Below are positions 26,989 through 35,151 of a stretch of DNA of 57,321 nt, piece by piece. Source of the DNA: Roseivirga sp. UBA6061 (GTDB lineage Bacteria > Bacteroidota > Bacteroidia > Cytophagales > Cyclobacteriaceae); NCBI GenBank assembly GCA_002427745.1, contig DIYF01000050.1:1-57321 (forward strand), read 5' to 3'. Position numbers and translations under genes: made by a program. Under the pieces are notes generated by a model that had not been told where the DNA came from, made no database searches, and saw nothing but the letters and a program-made list of their open reading frames with translations. The stretch's first letter is position 1. Each line of letters begins with the position of its first letter.

Positions 26989-28413
26989 TCAACGGTGGTT
27001 TATTAGCTTTTTTGAAAATGCAAAAAGTTTCGCTTCGTCAAAAGCGTTTGTCATAATCTGTATGCCAATTGGCATATTTTCCGTGTCCTTTCCGATAGGT
27101 AACGAAATGGCCGGCAATCCTGTTACAGAGGCTTGCACTGTAAAGAGATCAGCCATATACATTTCCAGTGGGTTTTTCGTGTGTTCCCCTAGCTTGAACG
27201 CGGTAGTGGGAGTCGTTGGTATAACTATGAAGTCATATTCACTGAGAATTTTCTGAGTCTCCTCCTGGATCAGTCTGCGTACCTTTTGTGCCTTGGTGTA
27301 ATAGGCATCGTAGTAGCTGGCGCTCAGTACAAAAGTGCCGAGTAAAATGCGCCTTCTCACCTCTTCTCCAAAGCCTTCTGTACGGGAGTTTTTGTAGAGG
27401 GATTCCAGGTCACTTACCTGTGGGCTTCTGTGTCCGAAATGAGCACCATCGTAGCGCGAAAGGTTTGCGCTGGCTTCCGCTGTGGTAAGAATGTAGTAGG
27501 TAGGTAATACATAATCCAGCATGGGAAAAGAAACCGGTTCTACGGTATGTCCCGCTTCCCTGAGCTCTTCCAGTTTATGTTGCAGGGCTTCTTTGATTTC
27601 CGGTTGCAGAGCATCGGTCTCTATAGCCTCTGGCAGATAGGCAATCTTAAAAGTTTCCTTGTCCTGACTCAGAGAGGAATAGCTGGGGACGGGAGTTTTA
27701 GAGGCTGTGCCATCTTTCCCGTCAGCACCGGCCATAATTTCCAGTACCAGTGCATTGTCTTCGATGCTTCTGGAGAAAATACCGATGGTATCAAAAGAGG
27801 AGGCATAGGCCAGGAGGCCCCAGCGTGAAATTCTTGAATAGGTGGGTTTCAAACCGACAATGCCACAAAATGCTGCGGGCTGTCGTACAGAACCTCCGGT
27901 ATCTGTACCGAGGGATACCAGGCACATATCGGCCTGAACTGCTACAGCAGAACCTCCGGATGAACCTCCGGGTACCTTATCGGGGTCTGCGGTATTTTTT
28001 ACGGGACCATAGGCTGAGTTCTCGTTGGAAGAACCCATGCCAAATTCATCGCAGTTTTGCCGGCCAATGACAATGGCATCTTCCTTCAGGAGTGCTTCTA
28101 TGGCCGTAGCTGAGAATTGTGATTCGAAGTTTTTAAGGATCTTACTGCCCCCGGAAACCTGATGTTTGTCAAGGCATAAAAGGTCCTTGATGCCAAAAAC
28201 CAAGCCGGCAAGTTTGCCGGCTTGGTTTTCTTTTAATCTTTGGTCTATTTCTTTGGCCCTTGCCAGAGCTTCATCTTCATACACTTCAATGAAAGCGTTC
28301 AGATGTCGCTGGTCCTCAATGTTTCTGAGGTATTGCTTTACCAGCTGCTGGCAGGTCAGATTTCCAAGTTGTAGATCATTTCGAATATCACGAAGTGTGT
28401 GATACGATTTCAA
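26989..28413 (-). CDS. gatA: Asp-tRNA(Asn)/Glu-tRNA(Gln) amidotransferase subunit A
   Basis: The 474-residue glutaminase/amidase subunit of GatCAB, which converts mischarged Glu-tRNA(Gln) (or Asp-tRNA(Asn)) to the correct product. The amidase triad is intact: K76 (FGIKDLL), S151 in GGSSGGSA and S175 in TDTGGSVRQP, with the family spacings of 75 and 24 residues. The start is a TTG at 28413, 10 bp after tatA; no ATG exists near the conserved N-terminus. gatB and gatC are not in the window. A 16-bp perfect stem palindrome lies within codons for residues about 62-73 and looks like a terminator on either strand. Confidence 0.95.
   Translation of the reverse strand: MKSYHTLRDIRNDLQLGNLTCQQLVKQYLRNIEDQRHLNAFIEVYEDEALARAKEIDQRLKENQAGKLAGLVFGIKDLLCLDKHQVSGGSKILKNFESQFSATAIEALLKEDAIVIGRQNCDEFGMGSSNENSAYGPVKNTADPDKVPGGSSGGSAVAVQADMCLVSLGTDTGGSVRQPAAFCGIVGLKPTYSRISRWGLLAYASSFDTIGIFSRSIEDNALVLEIMAGADGKDGTASKTPVPSYSSLSQDKETFKIAYLPEAIETDALQPEIKEALQHKLEELREAGHTVEPVSFPMLDYVLPTYYILTTAEASANLSRYDGAHFGHRSPQVSDLESLYKNSRTEGFGEEVRRRILLGTFVLSASYYDAYYTKAQKVRRLIQEETQKILSEYDFIVIPTTPTTAFKLGEHTKNPLEMYMADLFTVQASVTGLPAISLPIGKDTENMPIGIQIMTNAFDEAKLFAFSKKLINHR
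28196..28229. repeat. Terminator-like palindrome inside gatA
   Basis: Arms 28196-28211 and 28214-28229 are perfectly complementary over 16 bp around a GT centre (core CCAAGCCGGCAA). Both strands continue with T-rich sequence: TTTT, C, TTTT on plus, and five T on minus. It falls about 185-217 nt into the gatA coding sequence. Confidence 0.85.
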
Positions 28414-28423
28414 AATGAGTCGC

Positions 28424-28633
28424 TTATTTCTGGTCTAACTCTTTGCTTGCTTTGCCCGCTTCGTCAACTTCTTTCTTGATCTCTTTGGTAGCGTCTTTGA
28501 ATTCTCTGATCCCACGGCCCATTCCTCTGGCCAGATCAGGAATCTTTTTAGCTCCAAAAAGAAGAAGTATCACAAACAAGATTACAAATAACTCAGGTCC
28601 ACCAGGCATTCCTATTGCAAGTATTGTTTCCAT
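28424..28633 (-). CDS. tatA: Sec-independent protein translocase subunit TatA/E
   Basis: A 69-residue twin-arginine translocase pore protein: a short N-terminal membrane helix ([20 protein letters not shown], about 11-30), the hinge with [13 protein letters not shown], and an amphipathic then charged coiled tail. It exports folded proteins. tatC is not present here. The -7 box TATATTTG lies 30 nt upstream. gatA follows after 10 bp, so this promoter probably drives tatA, gatA and the transglycosylase. Confidence 0.93.
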   Translation of the reverse strand: METILAIGMPGGPELFVILFVILLLFGAKKIPDLARGMGRGIREFKDATKEIKKEVDEAGKASKELDQK

Positions 28634-28662
28634 GACTTTCTTTTTTAGTATTCCCTAAAGCA

Positions 28663-28670
28663 CAAATATA
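28663..28670 (-). promoter_or_regulatory. -7 box for the tatA-gatA-transglycosylase run
   Basis: Minus-strand TATATTTG is an exact TAnnTTTG match, 29 nt upstream of the tatA ATG and within the 117-nt gap after the envC-like gene. No clear -33 element is seen. Confidence 0.65.
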
Positions 28671-28750
28671 GACAAAAACTATGAAGGATGAGCTTTAAAC
28701 GGGACTTGTTTCGTATGTAAGAGGGACGTAATTAAGCGAATATTGTTGTG

Positions 28751-29935
28751 CTAATTCTTTTGAGCCAGCCACAATTCCGGATTCATACTGCCTTTCTGGT
28801 CATGGATTCTGAACTTGAGTTCTGAAACGTTCTGACTATCAGTAAGAACCTTGCCCAGTACCTGAGCCGACTGCACTTCATCACCCTTTCTTACATTGAC
28901 AGATTTAAGCCTGGAGTAAACAGAAAAGTAGTTGCCGTGCTGAATGATGATGGAGTTACCCATGCCTTCTATGGACACGATGCCCAGTACTTTTCCGGGA
29001 AAGACCGATCTTACTTCAGCATCTACAGAGGTCTGAATGTCAATACCCGGATTGTTTTGAGTAACTCTCTTCAGGGTAGGGTGGCGATGCACTCCGAATT
29101 TAGAAGATACAAAGCCGTTGGATACCGGCCAGGGAAGCTTGCCCCGTTCTTTTTCGAAGGCTTCATTGAGGCTTGACATATCTACGGAAGCCAGCACTGC
29201 CGCTCTTCTTTCAGCTTCTATGATGGCTTCAATTCGGTTAGTCAGCTCTTTCTCTGATTTTCTTTGTTGTTGAAGCTGCTTTTTAATGCTGGCTTCCTGC
29301 CTGGTAAGTCGTGATACCAGGGCTTTTTGTTCACCCTGCAGGTTTTCCAGCTTCTTGTTTTCAGTGAGCTCCTCATCCAAAAGACTCTGTTTTGAGGTTT
29401 TCTGCTCTTCAATCTCGCTGATCTGATCTTTGAGATTTCCTTGTACGATCTGTATTTGCTCTCCTTGTTTTTTCCGGGTCTCGGTGTACTGCCGGATGTA
29501 CTTCATGCGCATAAAAAGCTCATTGAAGCTGCTGGAGGCAAAGAGGAAAGTCAGCTCATCATAGCCACGACTGGTTTTGTAAGTAGTGTAGAGCATTTCC
29601 GCATATTCAGCCCTGAGGTTGTTCAGGTCGTTCTCCATGGCATCAATGATGGACTGATTTTCATCAATGTCATCATCCAGCAGGGACACCTCATTGCGGA
29701 TTGCACTGATCAGAGAAGTCCTCGATTGAATCTGATTGTTGAGCGCTTTGAGCCTGCCTATGCTCGATTGCCTCTTATTGGATGTTTGGGAAAGGATCCT
29801 TTCGGTCTCCTTGATTTTGGCCTGGAGCTTGCTTTTTTGTGATTCGAGCTTTTCTCTTTCGTTTTGAGCGGAGACAGTGGTGCCAAGAAGTAGTAAAATG
29901 AGAGTTAAAAAGTAAGTGCTTTTACTTACGTTCAT
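28751..29935 (-). CDS. EnvC-like murein hydrolase activator (degenerate M23 domain)
   Basis: A 394-residue exported protein: signal peptide (to VSAQ, about residue 24), a long coiled coil (about 25-255, Glu/Lys/Gln rich), then a LytM/M23 fold at about 270-394. In active M23 endopeptidases the metal is held by HxxxD and HxH. Here the equivalents are NNPGIDI (first His replaced by Asn) and FSVYSRL (where active enzymes have YAHL). The domain is therefore predicted to be non-catalytic, as in EnvC, which activates amidases at division under control of FtsEX. Its ATG at 29935 overlaps the DUF4292 gene by 14 bp. Confidence 0.88.
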   Translation of the reverse strand: MNVSKSTYFLTLILLLLGTTVSAQNEREKLESQKSKLQAKIKETERILSQTSNKRQSSIGRLKALNNQIQSRTSLISAIRNEVSLLDDDIDENQSIIDAMENDLNNLRAEYAEMLYTTYKTSRGYDELTFLFASSSFNELFMRMKYIRQYTETRKKQGEQIQIVQGNLKDQISEIEEQKTSKQSLLDEELTENKKLENLQGEQKALVSRLTRQEASIKKQLQQQRKSEKELTNRIEAIIEAERRAAVLASVDMSSLNEAFEKERGKLPWPVSNGFVSSKFGVHRHPTLKRVTQNNPGIDIQTSVDAEVRSVFPGKVLGIVSIEGMGNSIIIQHGNYFSVYSRLKSVNVRKGDEVQSAQVLGKVLTDSQNVSELKFRIHDQKGSMNPELWLAQKN

Positions 29936-30704
29936 AGCTTGACGGAATCTTAAGGGGGAATTTAAGCTTTTCTGCCTCTATTTTCACCCTGTTATGCTCT
30001 ATATCTATCGTTGCTTTGCCTTTTTTATTGCCATCTACCAGGTAGTTTAATACCATCAGGGCCTTGTAGGCAAAGGGTTTTTCCTCAACCTCTTTGAATT
30101 CGGTGTACTTGATTTCCAGGGTATTTTCGTTGAGTGACGAATTAGCCACCAGGTTTTCAAGCTTCCGGGTCTTATTGCCAATCTGGTTGACAACGGTCAA
30201 ATCACCCACATCCTGAGTGATAAAGAAATGGTTGGCTTTTTTCTCAAAGATATCATCAGAAGAGGTTTTAATGGGCATGTCTCCAATCAGCAGTGACTGG
30301 AAAAGATCAAAACTGAACTCAAAATTCAATTCCTGGCTCAGTTTTTCAAAACTGTAGCTAAGCACCTGCTTATGAATTTTATCGACAATAATGAGTGAAT
30401 CCTGTGTGATGATGCCCCGGGCCCCTTCGATACCTACACCAGGGGTAAGTCTGAACCAGATCAGGCTGTCTTTTTTCATTCTGATCTGGGCATTGGCTCT
30501 GCGCTTCTCCTTTTCGCTCTTGTATTTGAACTTGGTTCTGGAAGAAAGGTATTCAAACTCAAGTTCGTCTACCTGGTACTCGGTTGCAATCGCATCTTTC
30601 GCGTTCTTTTTGCCAATGAACTTATTTCCACAGCTTTGCATGAAAAGAAGAGGCAGGCAGGCAAGTACCAGTATGAGCCTATTCGAAGTATTCTTTGTTC
30701 GCAA
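29922..30704 (-). CDS. DUF4292 lipoprotein (LolA/LolB-like)
   Basis: A 260-residue predicted lipoprotein, lipobox FMQSC (Cys at 25). The rest is beta-rich (IRMKKDSLIWFRLTPGVGIE near 74-93, DKIHKQVL), recognised as DUF4292, whose fold resembles the lipoprotein carriers LolA and LolB. A lipid-binding role is an inference from the fold family only. The start is a TTG at 30704: an in-frame stop lies a few codons upstream and there is no ATG before the signal sequence. It overlaps the end of the TPR gene by 26 bp and the start of the EnvC-like gene by 14 bp, so the three are tightly coupled. Confidence 0.82.
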   Translation of the reverse strand: MRTKNTSNRLILVLACLPLLFMQSCGNKFIGKKNAKDAIATEYQVDELEFEYLSSRTKFKYKSEKEKRRANAQIRMKKDSLIWFRLTPGVGIEGARGIITQDSLIIVDKIHKQVLSYSFEKLSQELNFEFSFDLFQSLLIGDMPIKTSSDDIFEKKANHFFITQDVGDLTVVNQIGNKTRKLENLVANSSLNENTLEIKYTEFKEVEEKPFAYKALMVLNYLVDGNKKGKATIDIEHNRVKIEAEKLKFPLKIPSSYERK

Positions 30705-32436
30705 TTTTCTGACTTAATTTTTCAGAAGTATTTCCCAGTGTTTTGGCTTTTTGCCATTGTTCTACGGCTTCGTCTACCAAGTCAAGCTTGATTAAGACAT
30801 CACCATAAAGTTCTCTGGCTTGTCCGTTAATCTGTCCCTCCAGTCTCTGCATGGCCTCTTCCAGTAATTGTTTTGCACCGGCATAGTCGGCATTCTGAAA
30901 AAGAACAAAGGCTTTGGTTCGGATATATCTTAATTGATCAGGATGATTTTCTACGAGAGAGGTTGCCAGTCGCAGGGCTTCTTCCAGATCAATTTTCTGC
31001 AAAGCTAACCGGAAACTGTGATTATTTACAAGCTCCGGGTGATTTCCTGATGCGGTTGCCTGAGAAAAGAGCGATTGACCTTCCTGAGATTGTCCTTCAG
31101 CAAAAGCTATCTCTGATTGTTTGCCTAAAATGAGATTTTTAAGACTGTCATTACGACCACCGAGTCTCATGGCTTGCTTTAACAGAGCTGTGGCCTCAGC
31201 TGTGTCATGTGAATAGAGTGTGGCACTGGCAAAATAGAAGTAGAGCACCGCCTGATTGGGAAAATAGATCAGGGACTCCTCGCTGTTTTCCAGCAAGGCA
31301 GCCCAGTCTTCCCGCTGGTATTGATAACTGAGTATTTTCTTCCAGTTGGCCAGATTACCGGGGTCGCTTTCCTTAAGTCTAAGCAGTACATCAATCGTTT
31401 CTGATGACAAGGCACTTGTACCGGCACTGCCGGTTGAAGACAGTTTTGTAAGTAATTCACTTTGCAGACTCAGTACTTCGGCATTGCCGGGGAGGCGGGT
31501 CTGCATTCCGGCCAGATGTTTTTGAGCGATCGGTAGTGTTGCTTCATCCGGTGCGCTTAAAATGTCTCTCATCAGCCTGAGCTGTGTCGAAGTAGTCAGG
31601 GTATTTCCTTCCAGGAGTTCATTGAGCAGGCTGACGGCTTTTTCGCTGGTACCGGTTTTCAGGTACAGACTGGCCAGCAGGGGTCTGATACTTTGAACCG
31701 AGGAAGAAGTGTTTTCCAGGTAAGCGGTAGCTTTTTCAGTATTCCCTTTTGAAACCAGCAGCGTAATGTATTCCTCGGTGAGTTCCAGGTTGCCGGGAGT
31801 TCTGGCAAGCAAGGTCTCCAGGTATTGTAAGGCTTCATCGGTTCTGTTTGCCTGAAGGAGCAGCTCTTTCTTCTGCAGTGCAAATTTATCTGGTGTGCCG
31901 AATTCCTTTTCTGTGAGTGTCAGCGTGCTCAGTGCTTTGTCATAATCTTCGAGGGCCACATAGGTATCTACCATATCCAGCAAAAACTCCTTGTAGTTCG
32001 TGGTATTCTGCACCATGAGTTCATACTGCGCTGCCGCTGCTTCCAGGTTGTTATCGGCCTTATGAAGCTGTGCTGCCAGTATATAGTAATAGCGGTTGTC
32101 TTTTTCCAGCTGCAGGGCTTTGTCAATAGCAGTGAGCCCCTGGCTATACCTTTGCGTCACCAGATAGATTTCGGCCTTTTTGAAAAATGCTGCGTGATTG
32201 GCTGCGTCTATTTCCAGTGACTGATCCAGAAAAGTGAGGGCGCGTTCGTAGTCATCGATAAGAAAGAACTTCTGGGCCTCTATAAATAGGTATTCGGCAT
32301 TGGCCCGTTCATATTTTGTGATTTCTTGCTTCTCGTCTTTGCCCTTCTTTTTCTTTTTCTGAGCCACAGCCTGCTCTGTTGCCAGGCCGGAGACCAGCAG
32401 CAATAGAATCAGCAGTATGTGAGTGATGGATTTCAA
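30679..32436 (-). CDS. Tetratricopeptide repeat protein, exported
   Basis: A 585-residue periplasmic or lipid-exposed TPR protein with about ten helix-turn-helix repeats (for example NAEYLFIEAQKFFLIDDYER and DYAGAKQLLEEAMQRLEG), with no catalytic domain seen. It probably acts as a scaffold. The start is uncertain. The open frame reaches a GTG at 32505, but a TTG at 32436 starts directly before a textbook signal peptide (KSITHILLILLLLVSGLATE), while the extra 23 residues would be odd in front of it. A Lys-rich patch follows the signal peptide. It lies between the flippase gene and the DUF4292 lipoprotein gene. Confidence 0.85.
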   Translation of the reverse strand: MKSITHILLILLLLVSGLATEQAVAQKKKKKGKDEKQEITKYERANAEYLFIEAQKFFLIDDYERALTFLDQSLEIDAANHAAFFKKAEIYLVTQRYSQGLTAIDKALQLEKDNRYYYILAAQLHKADNNLEAAAAQYELMVQNTTNYKEFLLDMVDTYVALEDYDKALSTLTLTEKEFGTPDKFALQKKELLLQANRTDEALQYLETLLARTPGNLELTEEYITLLVSKGNTEKATAYLENTSSSVQSIRPLLASLYLKTGTSEKAVSLLNELLEGNTLTTSTQLRLMRDILSAPDEATLPIAQKHLAGMQTRLPGNAEVLSLQSELLTKLSSTGSAGTSALSSETIDVLLRLKESDPGNLANWKKILSYQYQREDWAALLENSEESLIYFPNQAVLYFYFASATLYSHDTAEATALLKQAMRLGGRNDSLKNLILGKQSEIAFAEGQSQEGQSLFSQATASGNHPELVNNHSFRLALQKIDLEEALRLATSLVENHPDQLRYIRTKAFVLFQNADYAGAKQLLEEAMQRLEGQINGQARELYGDVLIKLDLVDEAVEQWQKAKTLGNTSEKLSQKIANKEYFE

Positions 32437-32512
32437 TGAGTAGCTATGATCTTCAAAACAACGCAAATCCCGGCTTTCAAGTTTAGGCTTTGTGATGAGC
32501 AGCACAAGTATT

Positions 32513-34009
32513 TTATTCAGAGGAAGTACTTACTGTTTTGTATCTGAAGTTTTTTCGTTCGAAAAGATACATAATTAGCAAGAAACCTGCTGTAATGATA
32601 ATGTCAATGGCATACTGCCCCCAGGCTGAATCCACACTGATAAGGTTTGATCCATAAATAACGCCCATGGCCAGCAGGAGATAGACTGCAGGTTTAGTGA
32701 AGTTATAAGGCACCGGAAAAACCTTTCGCCCTTTGAAATAGCAAAGCAGACACATCACAGAATAACATGTCAGCGCAGAAATAGCACTACCAAAGTAGCC
32801 AATGGATGGAATTTGTACCAGCCAGAGGTGTCCTACCAAAGTGATGAGGGCTCCGATACCGGCAAAGTAGGTACCGTAAATTGTCATGTCCTTGATCTTG
32901 AACCAAACACTCAGGTTGACATAGATTCCGAAAAAGAGCTTGGCCAGTAATAACACAGGCAATACGTACAGGGCTTCTTTATAACCGGGCCTGCCCAGGA
33001 ACACATCTGAAATCAACTCAATATTCACGGCAATGCCCACCATGATACTGATGTTGAAAACGATAAAGTAATGGAGTACCCTGGCAAAAAGAGCCGGAGC
33101 CTGTTTGTCTTCTGCGTGTGAGAAGAAGAAGGGCTCACCTGCATAGCGAAATGCCTGGATTCCCAGCATCATGAGGACACTCAGCTTAAAAGCACTTCCA
33201 TAGATGCCTATCTGTTCATCAGGGTCGTCAAACAGAAAATTGAAGATGATGGTATAGCCCTGGTCATTGAACATGGCCGCCAGTCCCATCAGGAATATGG
33301 GAAAGGCATAGTAAAATATAGGCTTAAAAGCTTCCCAGTTGAATCGGATTCTTATCTGCCGGAGCTCTTTCAGCAACAGCGGCAAATAGAGACTGTTGGC
33401 TATCAGGTTGGCGATAAAAATATAGCCAACTCCTATTTCTGGGTTATAGATTTTGTCGATGGTATGCTGCAAGCCAGTCAAATACTTGCCGGCCATAATA
33501 TCCGGGAATACCAGCAGGAAGAGCATGTTCAGGCCAATGGTAACTCCGATGACGGTAAGCCGGATGGTGGCAAACTTAACCGGTCGGTCATCCAGCCTGA
33601 GTTTGGCAAAGGGAATGGCCACAATGGCATCGATAAATACGATCAGTGCCAGGTAGCGAATATACTCCGGGTTTGCCTCGGCAGCCGTATAGCCTGCCAG
33701 TGCAGGAGCCGCTGTGAAAAGAACCCCGGAAAGCAACAGGCTGGTAAACAGAATAGCCGTAGATGTATAGTGATAGGCATCAATCGATTTCTGCTTGGTC
33801 GAAAAACGGAAAAAGGAGGTTTCCAGACCATAGGTATAGATGATGTTCAGGAAAGCTGCCACACCGTACAGGTTGATCACCACACCATACTCGGCTTCGG
33901 GAAGAATCCGTGTATAAAAAGGTACCAGCGCAAAATTGAGCACGCGTCCGAGGATGCTGCTGATGCCATAGTAGGCAGTCTGACCGGCAAGTTTTTTAAT
34001 CTGACTCAT
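32513..34009 (-). CDS. Polysaccharide flippase (Wzx/MATE-like superfamily)
   Basis: A 498-residue integral membrane protein with about 12-14 hydrophobic segments. The N-terminus SQIKKLAGQTAYYGISSILG and the RVLNFALVPFYTRIL block are typical of oligosaccharide-lipid flippases of the MOP superfamily. It should move a lipid-linked sugar across the inner membrane, but the substrate is unknown and no glycosyltransferases are nearby. It is the first gene of the operon with the TPR, DUF4292 and EnvC-like genes. That company hints at a peptidoglycan or outer-membrane assembly role rather than O-antigen export. Confidence 0.9.
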   Translation of the reverse strand: MSQIKKLAGQTAYYGISSILGRVLNFALVPFYTRILPEAEYGVVINLYGVAAFLNIIYTYGLETSFFRFSTKQKSIDAYHYTSTAILFTSLLLSGVLFTAAPALAGYTAAEANPEYIRYLALIVFIDAIVAIPFAKLRLDDRPVKFATIRLTVIGVTIGLNMLFLLVFPDIMAGKYLTGLQHTIDKIYNPEIGVGYIFIANLIANSLYLPLLLKELRQIRIRFNWEAFKPIFYYAFPIFLMGLAAMFNDQGYTIIFNFLFDDPDEQIGIYGSAFKLSVLMMLGIQAFRYAGEPFFFSHAEDKQAPALFARVLHYFIVFNISIMVGIAVNIELISDVFLGRPGYKEALYVLPVLLLAKLFFGIYVNLSVWFKIKDMTIYGTYFAGIGALITLVGHLWLVQIPSIGYFGSAISALTCYSVMCLLCYFKGRKVFPVPYNFTKPAVYLLLAMGVIYGSNLISVDSAWGQYAIDIIITAGFLLIMYLFERKNFRYKTVSTSSE

Positions 34010-34205
34010 TGAGCCGGAGTGGGATTATTTGGTGGTACGGATAGCTGCAATGTACAAATAAGCGACACTTTTTGTTCGTGGAATATGAGAGCCGGATGCA
34101 AAATGACATCTGGCAGAAGCACGACCTGTATACTCCTGCGATTTCCATCAGGCAGTCATATCTCCGTAGATTAACGGAAAAGTACAGAAAAAGTATTGAT
34201 GCAGC

Positions 34206-34991
34206 TTACTCTCCCCTGAAAACCGGTTTTCTTTTCTCCAAAAAGGCCGATGTGCCCTCTTTAAAGTCTTCCGTTTTTACACAGGTAGAAAAACCATTGG
34301 CCTCAGTCTGGTAGCCGTTCTCATCAGGTTGATAAACTGCGTTGATACAGTCGATGACCATCCCTACTGCTACAGGAGCTTTGGAGCCTATCTTGTTCAG
34401 AATTTCCAGTGCTTTGTCCAGTGCCTCTTCTTTGGTTTCGGTTACATAATTGATAAGACCAAGTGATTTGGCTTCATCGGCCTTGATCATATCTCCGGTC
34501 ATAGAAAGCTCGAAAGATTTAGCTTTACCTATGAGCTGAGTCAGTCTCTGGGTACCCCCATAACCCGGAATCAGTCCGAGATTTACTTCTGGCTGACCAA
34601 ATCTGGCATTGGCAGTGGCTACCCTCATATGGCAGGCCATGGCCAGTTCGCATCCGCCTCCAAGGGCAAATCCGTTGACCAGTGCCACTACGGGCTTGTG
34701 ACAGTTTTCTATCGAAGCAAATACCTCCTGACCGCTTTCTGCAAATTTTCGGGCATTTACTTCTGTAAGGTCAGCTATTTCGGAGATGTCGGCCCCGGCT
34801 ACAAAGGCTTTTTCACCTGCCCCGGTCAGTATTACCCCTTTGATATCAGGGTTGTCGTAGATCTCGTGAAAGGCCTGGTTGATTTCTTCAATAGTTTGAA
34901 TATTAAGCGCATTGAGCTTATCTGGACGATTGACAGTCAGGTGAACGATGCCGTCAATGTTCTCGAATTTCAGATTTTGTAAGTTTTCCAT
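34206..34991 (-). CDS. Enoyl-CoA hydratase/isomerase family protein
   Basis: A 261-residue crotonase-fold enzyme, predicted to hydrate short-chain enoyl-CoA. Both catalytic glutamates are present: in ALGGGCELAMACH and in FGQPEVNLGLIPGYGGTQRL. The oxyanion-hole segment AFVAGADISE is also present. It is likely to act in fatty acid or butyrate-type metabolism, but substrate preference cannot be read. I chose the ATG at 34991 (MENLQNLKFEN), because a promoter with both -7 and -33 elements (35009-35038) lies immediately upstream. The longer frame from 35042 would run through that promoter. 196 bp with no gene separate it from the flippase gene. Confidence 0.92.
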   Translation of the reverse strand: MENLQNLKFENIDGIVHLTVNRPDKLNALNIQTIEEINQAFHEIYDNPDIKGVILTGAGEKAFVAGADISEIADLTEVNARKFAESGQEVFASIENCHKPVVALVNGFALGGGCELAMACHMRVATANARFGQPEVNLGLIPGYGGTQRLTQLIGKAKSFELSMTGDMIKADEAKSLGLINYVTETKEEALDKALEILNKIGSKAPVAVGMVIDCINAVYQPDENGYQTEANGFSTCVKTEDFKEGTSAFLEKRKPVFRGE

Positions 34992-35008
34992 GTTGGTCAA
35001 GAAAGGCC

Positions 35009-35038
35009 CAAAGATAAGGGCTATGCAAGAAATCCAAA
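35009..35038 (-). promoter_or_regulatory. Promoter of the enoyl-CoA hydratase gene
   Basis: On the minus strand TTTG (35035-35038) is followed after 18 nt by TATCTTTG (35009-35016). This is the best match in the window to the Bacteroidota -33/-7 layout. The ATG at 34991 is 17 nt further, which decides the start codon. Confidence 0.7.
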
Positions 35039-35110
35039 ACAAGGAACCAGTATGGAGGTTATGTGTGTGGAAAACATTTTAAACGGTTCACTTTAAAGGT
35101 GTGTATTTCA

Positions 35111-35118
35111 TACCTTTG
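35111..35118 (+). promoter_or_regulatory. -7 box for isocitrate dehydrogenase
   Basis: TACCTTTG matches TAnnTTTG. It lies 33 nt before the ATG at 35152 and inside the longer open frame that begins at GTG 35101. This argues that 35152 is the true start. Confidence 0.65.
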
Positions 35119-35151
35119 CCGCCAATTACAGGAAACGCAAAACAAGACTTA

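Noticed and set aside
34072..34314. 80-codon plus-strand frame across the gap before the enoyl-CoA hydratase stop
   Set aside because: It overlaps the end of a real gene, begins with a non-ATG codon and has no match. The 34010-34205 gap appears empty of genes.
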